This document shows positions 53,524 through 62,721 of a stretch of 64,000 bases of DNA, in pieces. The DNA lies in contig NZ_SRIF01000002.1 in the NCBI RefSeq assembly GCF_004681185.1, positions 434,001 through 498,000 of the forward strand. The letters run 5' to 3'. Position numbers and translations under genes: made by a program. Each line of letters starts with the position of its first letter. The first letter of the stretch is position 1. This stretch comes from Haloarcula amylovorans (GTDB lineage: Archaea > Halobacteriota > Halobacteria > Halobacteriales > Haloarculaceae). Under the pieces are notes generated by a model, which searched no databases, was not told the origin of the DNA, and saw only the letters and a program-made list of their open reading frames with translations.

Positions 53524-54669
53524 TCAGTGAAGAATCTCGAAAACGTCGATCGCTTTGTACTCTTTTCCGCGCTCTTTCCCGGTTACTTCTTCGATAAGAC
53601 CATCTGCTTCGAGATCGTCGACGACCTTGTAGGCAGTTCGGCGGGAGATATCGAGATACTCCACTAGATCCGGGGCCATGAAATACGGATACTGGAGCAA
53701 CTGCCGTGCGAACTTGTCCGTATTCGTGTTGCCCGAATACTCCTCCTCGTAGTGTTCCTGAAGCTCTCTCAGTTGCTGCGTCCGCTCATACGACGTCTCG
53801 GCTTGACTCCTGAGTCCTTCGAGGAAGAACGTAAGCCATTCGTCCCACGCACCGTCCTCACTCACGGCACGCATCCGTTCGACATACTCCACTTTGTGCC
53901 GGTTGAAATACGCGCTGGGGTAGATGTATGGGCTTTCGAGATACCCGTTGCTCACTAAGTAGAGGATAATCAGGAGTCGGCCAAGCCGTCCATTCCCATC
54001 TGAAAATGGGTGGACCGTCTCGAAGTAATAGTGGATGATAGCGGCGTCTATTAGTGGATGATACTGGCCACCCATCTGGAGATATGACTCAAGGGATTGC
54101 ATGAGGCCAGTGAGTCCGTCAGGCATCGGCGGGACGAACGGACGCTTGCCAGGCCGTGGGCTCGTCAGGTGAACCATGTGATCGCGGAAATCACCGACCA
54201 CATCACCATCATTTCGGACGTCTTCGAGAAGCATCGAATGGAGTTCTTTGATGAGTGAGAGCGTTATTTGGTCTCCCTTCTCGACTCGGTCAAGCCCATA
54301 CGTCAGTGCGTGCTCGTAGTTGAGGGCCTCTTTCAGGTCCTTCTCAATTGTTAGGTCTTCTTCCCCGGTTGGGTTCTGGGTATGATATGCTTCGACATCT
54401 TGATACTCGACGTCGGCTCCCTCGATACGTGCCGATTCGACTGCTTCGATACGGATAAGAGAAGTGTAGAGGACCGCAGCGAAATCGACGGTCGAACTGA
54501 TCCCGTCGATACGGCCGATCTGATACGAAGCTTCGGCGACCAGCTCATGCACTCGCTCGGGAATTTCGAGCTTCGGCTCAATGGGCAGCGACTCCGGTGA
54601 ATAGTACGGATTTGGATGAGAGGGGACGTATGTTCCCGGTGCACTATCCGGAAGCTCCTTGTCGGACAT
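53524..54669 (-). CDS. Fic-family protein with inhibitory motif and winged helix
   Basis: The 381-residue protein has the Fic motif HPFSDGNGRLGR (220-231) needed for AMP transfer from ATP to a target protein. The inhibitory helix motif SARIEG (79-84) indicates self-inhibition. A C-terminal winged helix (about 310-381: APDLVEYLDISRRTAYKVVDD) suggests DNA binding or autoregulation. ATG 54669 is chosen over 54750. Such proteins act as toxins or regulators on mobile DNA. Confidence 0.9.
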   Translation of the reverse strand: MSDKELPDSAPGTYVPSHPNPYYSPESLPIEPKLEIPERVHELVAEASYQIGRIDGISSTVDFAAVLYTSLIRIEAVESARIEGADVEYQDVEAYHTQNPTGEEDLTIEKDLKEALNYEHALTYGLDRVEKGDQITLSLIKELHSMLLEDVRNDGDVVGDFRDHMVHLTSPRPGKRPFVPPMPDGLTGLMQSLESYLQMGGQYHPLIDAAIIHYYFETVHPFSDGNGRLGRLLIILYLVSNGYLESPYIYPSAYFNRHKVEYVERMRAVSEDGAWDEWLTFFLEGLRSQAETSYERTQQLRELQEHYEEEYSGNTNTDKFARQLLQYPYFMAPDLVEYLDISRRTAYKVVDDLEADGLIEEVTGKERGKEYKAIDVFEILH

Positions 54670-55036
54670 TTCGGTGGTAGTCTCTTCTCTCTCTGTTAGT
54701 ATAGCTGTTTTTATATTCAGTATACGGAGAAAGTGTGAGAGGCCGTCCATGTAAAATTCCGCGTGAATTGTATACTTGCGAACGGTCTTGTGACTTCTCT
54801 GTGCAGTTCATTTATATCCGAATACACTAATGGCGCAGGAGCCAGACTCGGTGTGCGACGAGAGCGCCACTGCTGTACGTACAACCAGCACCAGCCAGAT
54901 TAGGCGCTCAACAGGAAAACATCTGCCGAGGAGTCGATGTACTACGAATCGATCGCGGGCGGATGGAGCAGGGACTTTCGTTTAGAGGGAGTGAGACACC
55001 GTCTCTCCCAGACGAACCGACGCAACCGCGTTTTGT
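54670..55036. other. Intergenic stretch between the Fic and DUF932-like genes
   Basis: About 370 bp with no gene. The minus strand has A/T-rich TATA-like DNA (about 54700-54720) suited to the Fic promoter. The plus strand leads into the leader hairpin at 55037. Confidence 0.4.
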
Positions 55037-55060
55037 AGCGCCCTGACGGGTGCGGGCGCT
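55037..55060 (+). promoter_or_regulatory. Leader hairpin copy B
   Basis: AGCGCCC and GGGCGCT form a 7-bp stem around the 10-base loop TGACGGGTGC. It ends 25 bases before ATG 55086. An almost identical hairpin precedes the SWIM gene (58970), and a variant precedes the TFB gene (56314). Confidence 0.6.
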
Positions 55061-55085
55061 CGAAAATGAGTGTTCGTAGAAACAC

Positions 55086-56240
55086 ATGAAGACTCCAGAG
55101 ACAACGACCGTATTTGCGGGCGTCGACGACCGAACAGATGCGGACCTCCCGACGTGGTATGCACAGAGAAAGACAGTCGACTCACCGGTTTCGTTCGCCG
55201 AGGCGATTCGAACCGTGCCTCGGGCAGTGGAGACAACGGTGGCTTACACCAATCCCTACACCGGCGAGTGGATACCGACTAACCGATTCAACGCCGTCGT
55301 CGATCCGGAACGACTCGACCGACAGGCACGCGGTGAGGAGACCGACCCGCTCTTTCACGTCCCGACGGACAGCTACGCCATCATCAATCCGATCGAGGTG
55401 TACGGCCCGCTCGAAGACGTCCTTCGAGAGGAATCACTCGATGGACATCCACTCGGTGACGTCGTCTTCGGCGAGATTCGACAGTACCGCGGCGGTGGCG
55501 AGGTCCACATGGACGTCCTCTTCGACGGCCTCTCGGTGACGCTCCCCGGGCGAAGCGAACCGATAACGATGGGTGTCACGTCGGGCTATGACTTCTTCGG
55601 CGGCCACGCCGTCTACGTCGAAGGCTTCGCCCGCGATAGCTACTGTGCGAACTCGATCCGACAGCTGACCGACCGCGAGACGGTCAAACACGTCGGTGAC
55701 GTGGGTGACTTCCAGGGCTGGTGGGAAGGGATTCTCGGGCAACTCGGATTGGTTGCAGACGACCTGCTTGCGTTCATCGAAGACGCGGGCGACATCACTG
55801 TCAACTTCACCGAGGTGCCCTTTGACATCTCGGAGTTCTACGAACTGCTCGGGTTTCCCTCCTATCTCGCTGACCGGGCGGCGAGCGACGTCCGTGCGGA
55901 AGCACCGGACCCCTTCGATATCGATATGTGGACGCTTCACTCCGGAGCGACGTACGCACTAACGCACTTCTTCACGGGGAAAGAGGGGACGGCGCTCGAT
56001 GGGTACGTTCGGACGGCCAACGATATCTTGTTCAACCCCGAGGCAACGATCCGGGCAGTCGAGCGAAACTACGAGCAACGAGCTAACGCAGATACTGACC
56101 GAGACGAACAGACCGGACTGGAGAGTCAGGTTGCACTCGCCCAGATTGAACGCGTCGGTCGTGACGTCCGCGAGAAAGCCACCCAGTTCGAGACGCGAGA
56201 GGCGACACTCAGAGAGCGCTTTGCCAGTGCGCAAGAGTGA
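55086..56240 (+). CDS. DUF932-like plasmid/phage-type protein
   Basis: The 384-residue protein has the layout of DUF932/TIGR03299 proteins found on phages and plasmids: AYTNPYTGEWIPTNRFNAVV, YAIINPIEVYGPLEDVL, GVTSGYDFFGGHAVYVEGFA, YCANSIRQL, then a helical C-terminus with coiled-coil character (EQTGLESQVALAQIERVGRD). The biochemical role of the family is unknown. A conserved hairpin lies just upstream. The match is by eye, so the family call is tentative. Confidence 0.55.
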   Translation: MKTPETTTVFAGVDDRTDADLPTWYAQRKTVDSPVSFAEAIRTVPRAVETTVAYTNPYTGEWIPTNRFNAVVDPERLDRQARGEETDPLFHVPTDSYAIINPIEVYGPLEDVLREESLDGHPLGDVVFGEIRQYRGGGEVHMDVLFDGLSVTLPGRSEPITMGVTSGYDFFGGHAVYVEGFARDSYCANSIRQLTDRETVKHVGDVGDFQGWWEGILGQLGLVADDLLAFIEDAGDITVNFTEVPFDISEFYELLGFPSYLADRAASDVRAEAPDPFDIDMWTLHSGATYALTHFFTGKEGTALDGYVRTANDILFNPEATIRAVERNYEQRANADTDRDEQTGLESQVALAQIERVGRDVREKATQFETREATLRERFASAQE

Positions 56241-56313
56241 GGAGAGGAAAGTATCCCAGGCAGAATCCGCTCTACTGGTTGGCGCTCTTGACGCGAACCA
56301 CACTGATTGTATT

Positions 56314-56335
56314 GCCCCCTAACGGGTGCGGGGCC
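56314..56335 (+). promoter_or_regulatory. Leader hairpin copy D
   Basis: GCCCCC and GGGGCC flank the loop TAACGGGTGC, which matches the loops of copies B and C in 9 of 10 bases. The stem bases differ yet still pair in part. It ends 12 bases before ATG 56348. Confidence 0.5.
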
Positions 56336-56347
56336 GAGCGGCCTCGC

Positions 56348-57304
56348 ATGAGTTCGAATGCACACGAGAGACATCTACGAGAGCGGATTCGACGAAGAGA
56401 GCGGTCGAACACTCAATGGGCGTGTCCTGAATGCGACGGCAGCCTCGAAACGGACGGCGGCGAGACGAGCTGTGTGGTGTGTGGGCTCATCGTCGATTGT
56501 TATTATTTCGACCACGCCGCCGAGCCGCGGAGCTTCTCGGAAGACGAGACGTCGACCGAACGCACTGGCGCGCCGCTGACCGCGACGCGTCACGACCGCG
56601 GCCTCTCGACTGAGATTGGCTGGGATACCGATGCGAAGGGTAACAGGCTCTCAGTGCAGAAACAACGACAGCTCCGCCGACTCCGACGCGAACACACCAG
56701 AGGGCGCTGGCGGTCGAAAGCCGAGCGAAACCTCGCGGACGGACTCGGTTCGATCGCCAGACTAAGTGGCACACTGGACCTGTCGTATTCGCTACGAGAA
56801 CAGGCCTCGTCGCTGTTCAGAACGGCCCAATCAGAGGAGCTGCTCGTCGGGCGCTCCATCGAGGCGATCGCCGCAGGCTGTGTCTACGCTGTCTGTCGGG
56901 TAAATGGTATCACACGAACTATCGAGGAGGTCGCCGAGAGCGCACAGGTCGATCAATCCCGAGTTCTCAATGGGTATCGAACGCTCAACGAAGCCCTCGC
57001 GTTACCCGCTCCCCCGCAGTCGCCAAGCGCGTTCGTTCGGAAACTGGCGAGTGAACTCGACCTCCCGCAGGAGATCGTCCACGAAGCAACGACGCTCGCA
57101 GAACGCGCCCATACCTCCGGAACGAGCGCGGGGAGACATCCTGCTGGCTTCGCAGCGACCTGTCTCGGGGTTGTTGCTGACGAATACGGACACTCCGTAA
57201 CACAACGTTCCCTCGCAGACGCGGCCGGTGTGAGCGCGCTGACGGTGCGGAACAACCGGGAAGCCGTTGCGGCGCTAGTGGAGGATACTGAATGGGCCGC
57301 GTAG
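56348..57304 (+). CDS. tfb: Transcription factor B (TFB) paralogue
   Basis: The 318-residue protein has an N-terminal zinc ribbon (Cys26, Cys29, Cys42, Cys45: CPEC, CVVC), a B-finger-like region (TGAPLTATRHDRGLSTEIGW) and two cyclin repeats (LARLSGTLDLSYS-like; AAGCVYAVCRVNG, FAATCLGVVADEYG). It recruits RNA polymerase to TATA-TBP complexes. Haloarchaea carry several TFBs; one on a plasmid-like block could redirect transcription to element genes. ATG 56348 is chosen because the open frame upstream runs through the leader hairpin. Confidence 0.88.
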   Translation: MSSNAHERHLRERIRRRERSNTQWACPECDGSLETDGGETSCVVCGLIVDCYYFDHAAEPRSFSEDETSTERTGAPLTATRHDRGLSTEIGWDTDAKGNRLSVQKQRQLRRLRREHTRGRWRSKAERNLADGLGSIARLSGTLDLSYSLREQASSLFRTAQSEELLVGRSIEAIAAGCVYAVCRVNGITRTIEEVAESAQVDQSRVLNGYRTLNEALALPAPPQSPSAFVRKLASELDLPQEIVHEATTLAERAHTSGTSAGRHPAGFAATCLGVVADEYGHSVTQRSLADAAGVSALTVRNNREAVAALVEDTEWAA

Positions 57305-57627
57305 TCAGACTCTGTATCTGACTGTTCGACCGCTCGGTACCCGGTCTTGAGTATCGGCATCGTGAACCACGGCTGCCCTATGGCCGTAGCACTATTCGAA
57401 GTGTGGCCGCGACGACTAACAGGAACTGCCCGTCCCTGCGTTCGCCTTTTTCGCGTGCTACGTCGGTAGCGACAGCACATCGTCTCGGTGACCAGCCGGT
57501 GAGTCTCCTCGCCTGTTCGCAATATTAGTTCGTCTTCGGCCTGTCGACGGGGAAATTGTAAGGAAGTGTCGGATTCACTCTCACCCGACGGGCGGGATTC
57601 TCTCCTTGCAGAAAGACAGACAAAGGC
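57305..57627. other. Intergenic stretch after the TFB gene
   Basis: About 320 bp between two convergent genes. Short frames exist on both strands but none looks real. Nothing regulatory is recognised. Confidence 0.35.
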
Positions 57628-58819
57628 TCAGTACGTTTGGGGCGGCCGCTCAAGAATATCGAATATCTCCTTCGCACGGTACTCTTTATTACGTTGTTTT
57701 CCGGTAACTTCCTCCAAAATCCCTTCATCTTCCAGCGCAGCAATCGCACGGTACGCTGTTGATCGCTCAATATCGAGCCTGTCCGCGACCGTTTTCGTCG
57801 ACATGTAAGGCTGCTCGAAAAGAGTACACGCTAAGCGGTTTTTCGCGTACTGGACGCCACCGTACTCGTTCTCGTAACGACGCCGCAACATATCTAATTC
57901 CAGCGTGCGGTCAACGGACTCCTCGGCCTGCTGGGCGATTCCTTTAACGAAAAACGACAACCAGCCTTCCCAGTTGCCGTGCGTCCGAACCGCCTCCATT
58001 CGGTCTACATACATAGCTTTGTTCCGATTGAAGTACTCGCTCAGATAGAGATTCGGCCGTTCGAGAAGCCCGGTATCGTACAATTGGAGCGTGATAAGAA
58101 GGCGGCCAAGCCGTCCGTTTCCGTCACCGTATGGATGTATCGTTTCGAACTGATAGTGAAACAGAGCGATGTCTATGAGTGTGTGATAGCTGCCCCCGGT
58201 TCGATAGTACGTCACCAGCGCGTCCATCAGTCCGTCTATCTCGCTAGGCACTGGTGGCAAGAAATCGCCGAGGTGATTCGGAGTCGTCTTGTAGGCACCA
58301 ATCGTCTCGGTATCGATGCGGTCGTCTGGAACGTCTGTAAGTAGCGTCGTATGAAGTTCGTGAAGAGGGCAACAGAGAGTTCTCCACCACTATCGAGTGT
58401 GGCAATACCGTCTTCGATAGCCTGCTCGTAGTTCAGAACTTCCTGTTATCCTTCGTACCTGTGTCACGAATCGAGGATTCGAGTGAGTCGTTCTCCCCAC
58501 TCTCATCGAGAGTGCGTGTCTCGAGGCTGTAGAGCGCGTTATAATCGATATTCGCGCCTTCAATCTCTGCCGACTCCATCGCTTCCTTCCGGAGGAGCGA
58601 GGTGTAGAGAACCGGTGAGAAATCGAGCTTAAGGCTGACGCCGCTGAGCTTTCCGAGCCAGAACACGGCGTCGGCGAGCAACTCGAAAAAGTCCGTATCC
58701 AATGCAAGATCTCGAGAGGGCGGTAGTGGTTCTGGTCTGTAGTACGACTCTCTCCCGTAGGAGATGAGTTCGCCGGGGGCAGTATCGTCGATTTCGACGT
58801 TCCTCATGCACGTACCCAT
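57628..58819 (-). pseudogene. Second Fic-family gene, broken by two frameshifts
   Basis: The N-terminal part (58819-58437) keeps the inhibitory motif SAEIEG. The middle (KEVLNYEQAIEDGIATLDSG) is in another frame and the C-terminal part (58370-57628) is in a third; it starts HELHTTLLTDVPDDRIDTET and has the Fic motif HPYGDGNGRLGR and the winged helix. Frameshifts fall near 58437 and 58375. Layout is the same as the intact Fic gene at 53524-54669. Sequencing errors are possible but two in one gene make decay more likely. Confidence 0.75.
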
Positions 58820-58969
58820 TCTACTCGCCCGCTATAGATGAATCTAGTGCTCCTAAATGCAAATAGCGGCCCTAGAAACTGGTACCGTTGCAGCTCAGGA
58901 TGATTGTTGCAATTATGGTTGGTCTATCGCTTGCTCGTTCTCACCTCCGCTTCGCATCCGATTTTTCTC

Positions 58970-58991
58970 GCGCCCTGACGGGTGCGGGCGC
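58970..58991 (+). promoter_or_regulatory. Leader hairpin copy C
   Basis: GCGCCC and GGGCGC pair around TGACGGGTGC, identical to copy B over 22 bases. It ends 23 bases before ATG 59015 of the SWIM gene. Confidence 0.6.
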
Positions 58992-59014
58992 TCATCTGTG
59001 GGTGCCCGAGACCA

Positions 59015-59479
59015 ATGCATCCGTTAGCCAAACTTCAGTTCAGTAAGCGAGTCGCAAAGCGCGCCCAATACGAAGCGCTCGATATCTCCCTATGTGGTGA
59101 TGAGGTTCTCGTCCGAAACGAGAGCCACGCCGATCCCGAGGATCACGAATACACCGTTACCGTCGAGGATGGCGTGCCGGTGGCCTGTACCTGTCCAGCG
59201 GATACTCGCTTCGACGGGGCCTGTAAACACCGGGTAGCCGTCGCGATTCGGCGGCCACTGCTCGACGCAATAGCGTGTCAGCGAGTAGGGGAGCCACTAG
59301 TGGTCAGCGACGGCGGACATCCTCACTCGGGAGTGACCAGCGAGATATCGAGCGATGAGACGGTAGACTCGGGTGTAGAGAACACGACAGCGGATGAGAC
59401 GGCCAAGGAGTGCGACGACTGTCGTCCAGCGTTTCCGTGCTGGGAATGTTACAAAAGGGGCCATGCCGATTTCGAGTGA
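59015..59479 (+). CDS. SWIM zinc-finger protein
   Basis: The 154-residue protein has a SWIM domain: CTCPADTRFDGACKH (CxCPx8CxH) at about residues 64-78. A second Cys group near the C-terminus (CDDCRPAFPCWECYKRG) may bind another zinc. SWIM domains bind DNA or proteins and are common on haloarchaeal plasmids. A truncated relative lies at 30900-30980. ATG 59015 is chosen because the hairpin lies upstream. Confidence 0.8.
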   Translation: MHPLAKLQFSKRVAKRAQYEALDISLCGDEVLVRNESHADPEDHEYTVTVEDGVPVACTCPADTRFDGACKHRVAVAIRRPLLDAIACQRVGEPLVVSDGGHPHSGVTSEISSDETVDSGVENTTADETAKECDDCRPAFPCWECYKRGHADFE

Positions 59480-59638
59480 GCTTACTCCGTCGAACAGCGG
59501 GACGCCACTCCTCCCTGGCGGAAGTGACTTTGCCAAGCTACTTGCGTGAGCGGAGTGTAGAATTTCTATGTGTTTTTTCACAGCTATTGAGTCCCGACTC
59601 GTCTTCCCCGGGCAGATAACCTTCGGCTCAGGTGGGTC

Positions 59639-60412
59639 GTGAACCCGAACCGCGTCGACTCTATCGTCGACCTGACCTATGGGCTGATGATCGCAGTCTC
59701 GGTCGGGCTAATCGTTATCGCCGGAAACGCCATCGGACTGGCATTTGGATTCGGGGTGCTACTCTCCTACGTCCTCCACGTTGTCTGGAAGATGGCTCGT
59801 TTCGACCCGAACTGGATGACGACAGCAGTCAAGGAGACTGTCGAGGAGACAGTCGACGAGACGGTCGGCGAGACAGTCGAAGAGAAAGTTGGAGAAACCG
59901 TCGAGAAGACGGTCGACGAAACCGTTAGTGAGACGGTGGAGAAGACGGTTGGTGAAACCGTCGAAAAGACAGTCGACGAGACCGTCGAGGAGAAAGTTGG
60001 AGAGACCGTTGAGAAGACGGTCGGTGAGACGGTCGAGGAGACGGTCGGTGAGACGGTCGAAGAGAAAGTTGGAGAAACCGTCGAGGAGACAGTGGAGGAG
60101 ACGGTCGGTGAGACGGTCGAGGAGACAGTGGAGGAAAAAGTCGGCGAGACCGTCGAAAAGACGGTTGATGAGACGGTCGGTGAGACGGTCGAGGAGACAG
60201 TGGAGGAAAAAGTCGGCGAGACCGTCGAAAAGACGGTTGATGAGACGGTCGGTGAGACAGTCGAAGAGACGGTAGAGGCGGCAGTAGAGGAGACGGTCGA
60301 AGAGAAGGTCGGAGAGACAGTCGAGCAGACCCTAGAAGAGCAGATGACGGCAGAGGACGCAGATGGTGAGGCAGACGAAGCTACCGAGGACGCCGAGACC
60401 GAGGCCCGATGA
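59639..60412 (+). CDS. Membrane protein with a 4-residue (ETVx) repeat tail
   Basis: The 257-residue protein has two N-terminal hydrophobic segments (YGLMIAVSVGLIVIAG, AFGFGVLLSYVLHVVW), then about 180 residues of near-perfect tetrads ET-V-(E/G/D/K) such as ETVEETVGETVEEKVGETVE. The tail is acidic with Val every fourth residue, like a long amphipathic helix. The DNA is a 12-bp tandem array. The stop overlaps the phosphate permease start (ATGA), so both are co-translated; the tail may regulate or anchor the permease. The start is GTG 59639. Confidence 0.7.
   Translation: MNPNRVDSIVDLTYGLMIAVSVGLIVIAGNAIGLAFGFGVLLSYVLHVVWKMARFDPNWMTTAVKETVEETVDETVGETVEEKVGETVEKTVDETVSETVEKTVGETVEKTVDETVEEKVGETVEKTVGETVEETVGETVEEKVGETVEETVEETVGETVEETVEEKVGETVEKTVDETVGETVEETVEEKVGETVEKTVDETVGETVEETVEAAVEETVEEKVGETVEQTLEEQMTAEDADGEADEATEDAETEAR
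59820..60345. repeat. 12-bp tandem coding repeat
   Basis: About 40 units of GAGACNGTCGANG-type 12-mers encode the ETVx tail. Longer identical blocks also recur (for example the stretch around 60113-60180 recurs around 60179-60246). Copy number is likely to vary between strains. Confidence 0.75.
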
Positions 60413-61587
60413 GCAGCGTCCTCCTCATCGCTGGCGTCCTCGTCGCGATGTTCGTCGCCTACAACATTGGCGGGTCGACTACGGGACCGGCATTCGGGCC
60501 AGCCGTCGGTGCCGACGCTATCTCTAAGCCGGTCGCCGCGGCGCTGATGGGCGTGTTCTTCTTCATCGGCGCTTGGACGCTCGGCCGGAACGTCGTGACG
60601 AAACTCGGCAGTGAACTGGTCGTCGACACCGGGATCTTCACGCTCGAATCGTCCATCGCGGTGCTGTTTTTCATCGGGGTCGCACTGCTGGTCGGGAACG
60701 TCTTCGGCGTGCCGGCCTCGACCTCGATGACTGCTGTGGGTGCCATCGCTGGCCTCGGACTGGCCGGTGGCGTACTGGATCTCGCCGTGATGGGGCAGAT
60801 CGTCATCTGGTGGGTCGTCTCGCCCATCATCGGCTTCTGGGTCTCGCTGATCATCGGCCGATACTTCTACGCGCGACTGAACACGAAGGTCGCGATGGAG
60901 CGCAGTACGGGGCCGCTGTTCGACGTCGACCGATCCGGGCTCATTCCCATCCCGCGGGTCCACCGGACGACCAACCGCCGGGAGTTGGTCGGAACGATGA
61001 CCGTCGTCGCGATCGGCTGTCTGATGGCCTTCGCCTCGGGCACCTCGAACATCGCGAACGCCGTCGCACCGCTGGTCGGCAGCGGCGAACTGTCGATGAA
61101 CCCGGCTATCATCTTCGGTGGAATCGCCGTTACCATCGGGGCCTTTACCATCGCTCGACGGACGCTGGAGACGATGGGCAGCGACATCACGGAGCTGCCC
61201 CTGACTGCGGCCATTGTCGTCGCGTCGGTCTCCTCGACGCTGGTCGTCTTCCTCTCGGCGCTGGGTATCCCCGCGAGCTTCGTCATCATCGCGACGATGT
61301 CCATCGTCGGACTGGGCTGGGGCCGGGCGACCCGACCGATGACCGCCCCCGAGGTCGTCGCCAGTGACGGGGGACCACCGGTCACGGTCAACGCGCTGGC
61401 GGCTGACGAGGAAGGCGAAGAGCTTCCTCCCATCGGGACGGAGGACGCCGACGACATTCCCAGTCCGGGGGCGCTGTTCAACCCCGTGACGACCGCCCGG
61501 GTCGTCCTGATGCAGAACGTCGTCCCGGCCATCGCGACGGCCGGTGCGTATCTCACGTTCCGGTTCGTCCCGATATTCGGGTTCTGA
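60409..61587 (+). CDS. pitA: PiT-family inorganic phosphate permease
   Basis: The 392-residue protein has about ten membrane helices and the PiT duplicated motif. The second copy is clear (ASGTSNIANAVAPLVGSGEL); the first is altered to YNIGGSTTGPAFGPAVGADA, where GAND-type residues are usual. Phosphate uptake is likely, though the changed first motif could alter ion or anion choice. It follows the repeat-tail protein with a 4-base overlap. A hydrophilic loop of about 45 residues precedes the last helix. Confidence 0.85.
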   Translation: MSSVLLIAGVLVAMFVAYNIGGSTTGPAFGPAVGADAISKPVAAALMGVFFFIGAWTLGRNVVTKLGSELVVDTGIFTLESSIAVLFFIGVALLVGNVFGVPASTSMTAVGAIAGLGLAGGVLDLAVMGQIVIWWVVSPIIGFWVSLIIGRYFYARLNTKVAMERSTGPLFDVDRSGLIPIPRVHRTTNRRELVGTMTVVAIGCLMAFASGTSNIANAVAPLVGSGELSMNPAIIFGGIAVTIGAFTIARRTLETMGSDITELPLTAAIVVASVSSTLVVFLSALGIPASFVIIATMSIVGLGWGRATRPMTAPEVVASDGGPPVTVNALAADEEGEELPPIGTEDADDIPSPGALFNPVTTARVVLMQNVVPAIATAGAYLTFRFVPIFGF

Positions 61588-61767
61588 GCTAGGGCAACCC
61601 CCATTACCGTGGGGAATCAGGGACTCCACCAGTGGTCAACGACGGCGGAGTTCCACAGTCGGACCGAGAATGCGAGAGAAACACGTCCAAACGTGTGATC
61701 GAGAATCTACTAGTAGGCTCACGAAAGTGTAACTGGGCCCTGTTGGCCGTCGCTACGGACAAAGCGA

Positions 61768-62258
61768 CTACTCGTTTGCCTCTGAGAGAACTCGTGCGTA
61801 GAGGTCGTCGGAAATCCAGAAGCCAGCCTCGCAGAGGGAATCAAGTTCCTGTTCCAAATCTAGTCTGTCGGTCTTCGCTCCGCGGAGCAGAACGCCGATA
61901 ACGCCCGTGACATCCAGGTCGTGTCTGCGGGCGACTCGCCGTCCGTCTTGCTCGTCGAGTAAAACGAGGTCGGCGTTGTGTTCGACCGCATAACAGATTG
62001 CTGCGGTCTCGCCGATATCGAGTTCGTGAAATACTTCGACGAACAAGTCCGAGCGTGCCACCTCGACGACGCACAGGAACCCCTCGTCGCGCACTCTTGG
62101 AGCGGCTCCAAGCCCTCTTCCCCATCGGTGAGTTCGTCCCAGACTTGACGTGGGACCGTAACGTCTGAGAACTGTGCTTTGAGGAGGACCAATCGGTCGA
62201 TAAGAGCGAGGTTCAGAAGGGGAGAGGTATCCGAGACTATCAGTCCACTATCTGGCAT
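61768..62258 (-). pseudogene. PIN-domain (DUF3368-type) toxin gene with a frameshift
   Basis: From ATG 62258 the frame reads MPDSGLIVSDTSPLLNLALI, then PRQVWDELTDGEEG. After a shift near 62090 the rest is in another frame (FVEVFHELDIGETAAICYAV, LVLLDEQDGRRVARRHDLDV). Together they give a full PIN ribonuclease with Asp, Glu and Asp residues. As written the toxin is not made. Its start overlaps the antitoxin gene end by 11 bases. Confidence 0.75.
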
Positions 62259-62493
62259 AGTCGAGGTCTTCTTTGAGTTCCTGTTCACCGTAGTGGCGGG
62301 GAATCTCCCGTTCCCCGAGGAGTTTCTGGAACTCCTGTTTCGATAGTCCTGCTAGCGCACGCGCTTTCCCGAACGAGAGGACATCCTGGGCGTATAGCGA
62401 GACCGCCAACTCCCGCTTCATCGCGGGTGAGCGCTCCCCCTCCGGAAGCTGTAACGCCTCGTAGACGTCGTCATCAATCTCTATCGTCGCCAT
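62248..62493 (-). CDS. UPF0175-family antitoxin
   Basis: The 81-residue protein starts MATIEIDDDVYEALQLPEGE and contains SFGKARALAGLSKQEFQKLL, a helix-turn-helix-like part typical of UPF0175, the usual partner of DUF3368 PIN toxins. It is intact. ATG 62493 is chosen over the longer open frame. Confidence 0.82.
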   Translation of the reverse strand: MATIEIDDDVYEALQLPEGERSPAMKRELAVSLYAQDVLSFGKARALAGLSKQEFQKLLGEREIPRHYGEQELKEDLDYAR

Positions 62494-62721
62494 ATGTGGT
62501 GTAGGCGTACATGATTCTTGAGTGTTTGGACGACGGTTTGCAGGCGACCAACGCGGAACTTTTCGTATTCTGCTCAACTGGTGTTTCATCCGTACAACAG
62601 AGCGAGCGCTGGAAAGGGTCGATATACGCCCGGGATACTACCGAACGCAGGCTTTCGTTCGCTGTCAAGGGGTTTTACGAGAGACGCTCTTTCGAAACGG
62701 ACTACAGAAGAGATACCTATC

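Noticed and set aside
59767..61629. 620-codon minus-strand frame
   Set aside because: It mirrors the ETVx repeat and the phosphate permease and has no domain-like features.
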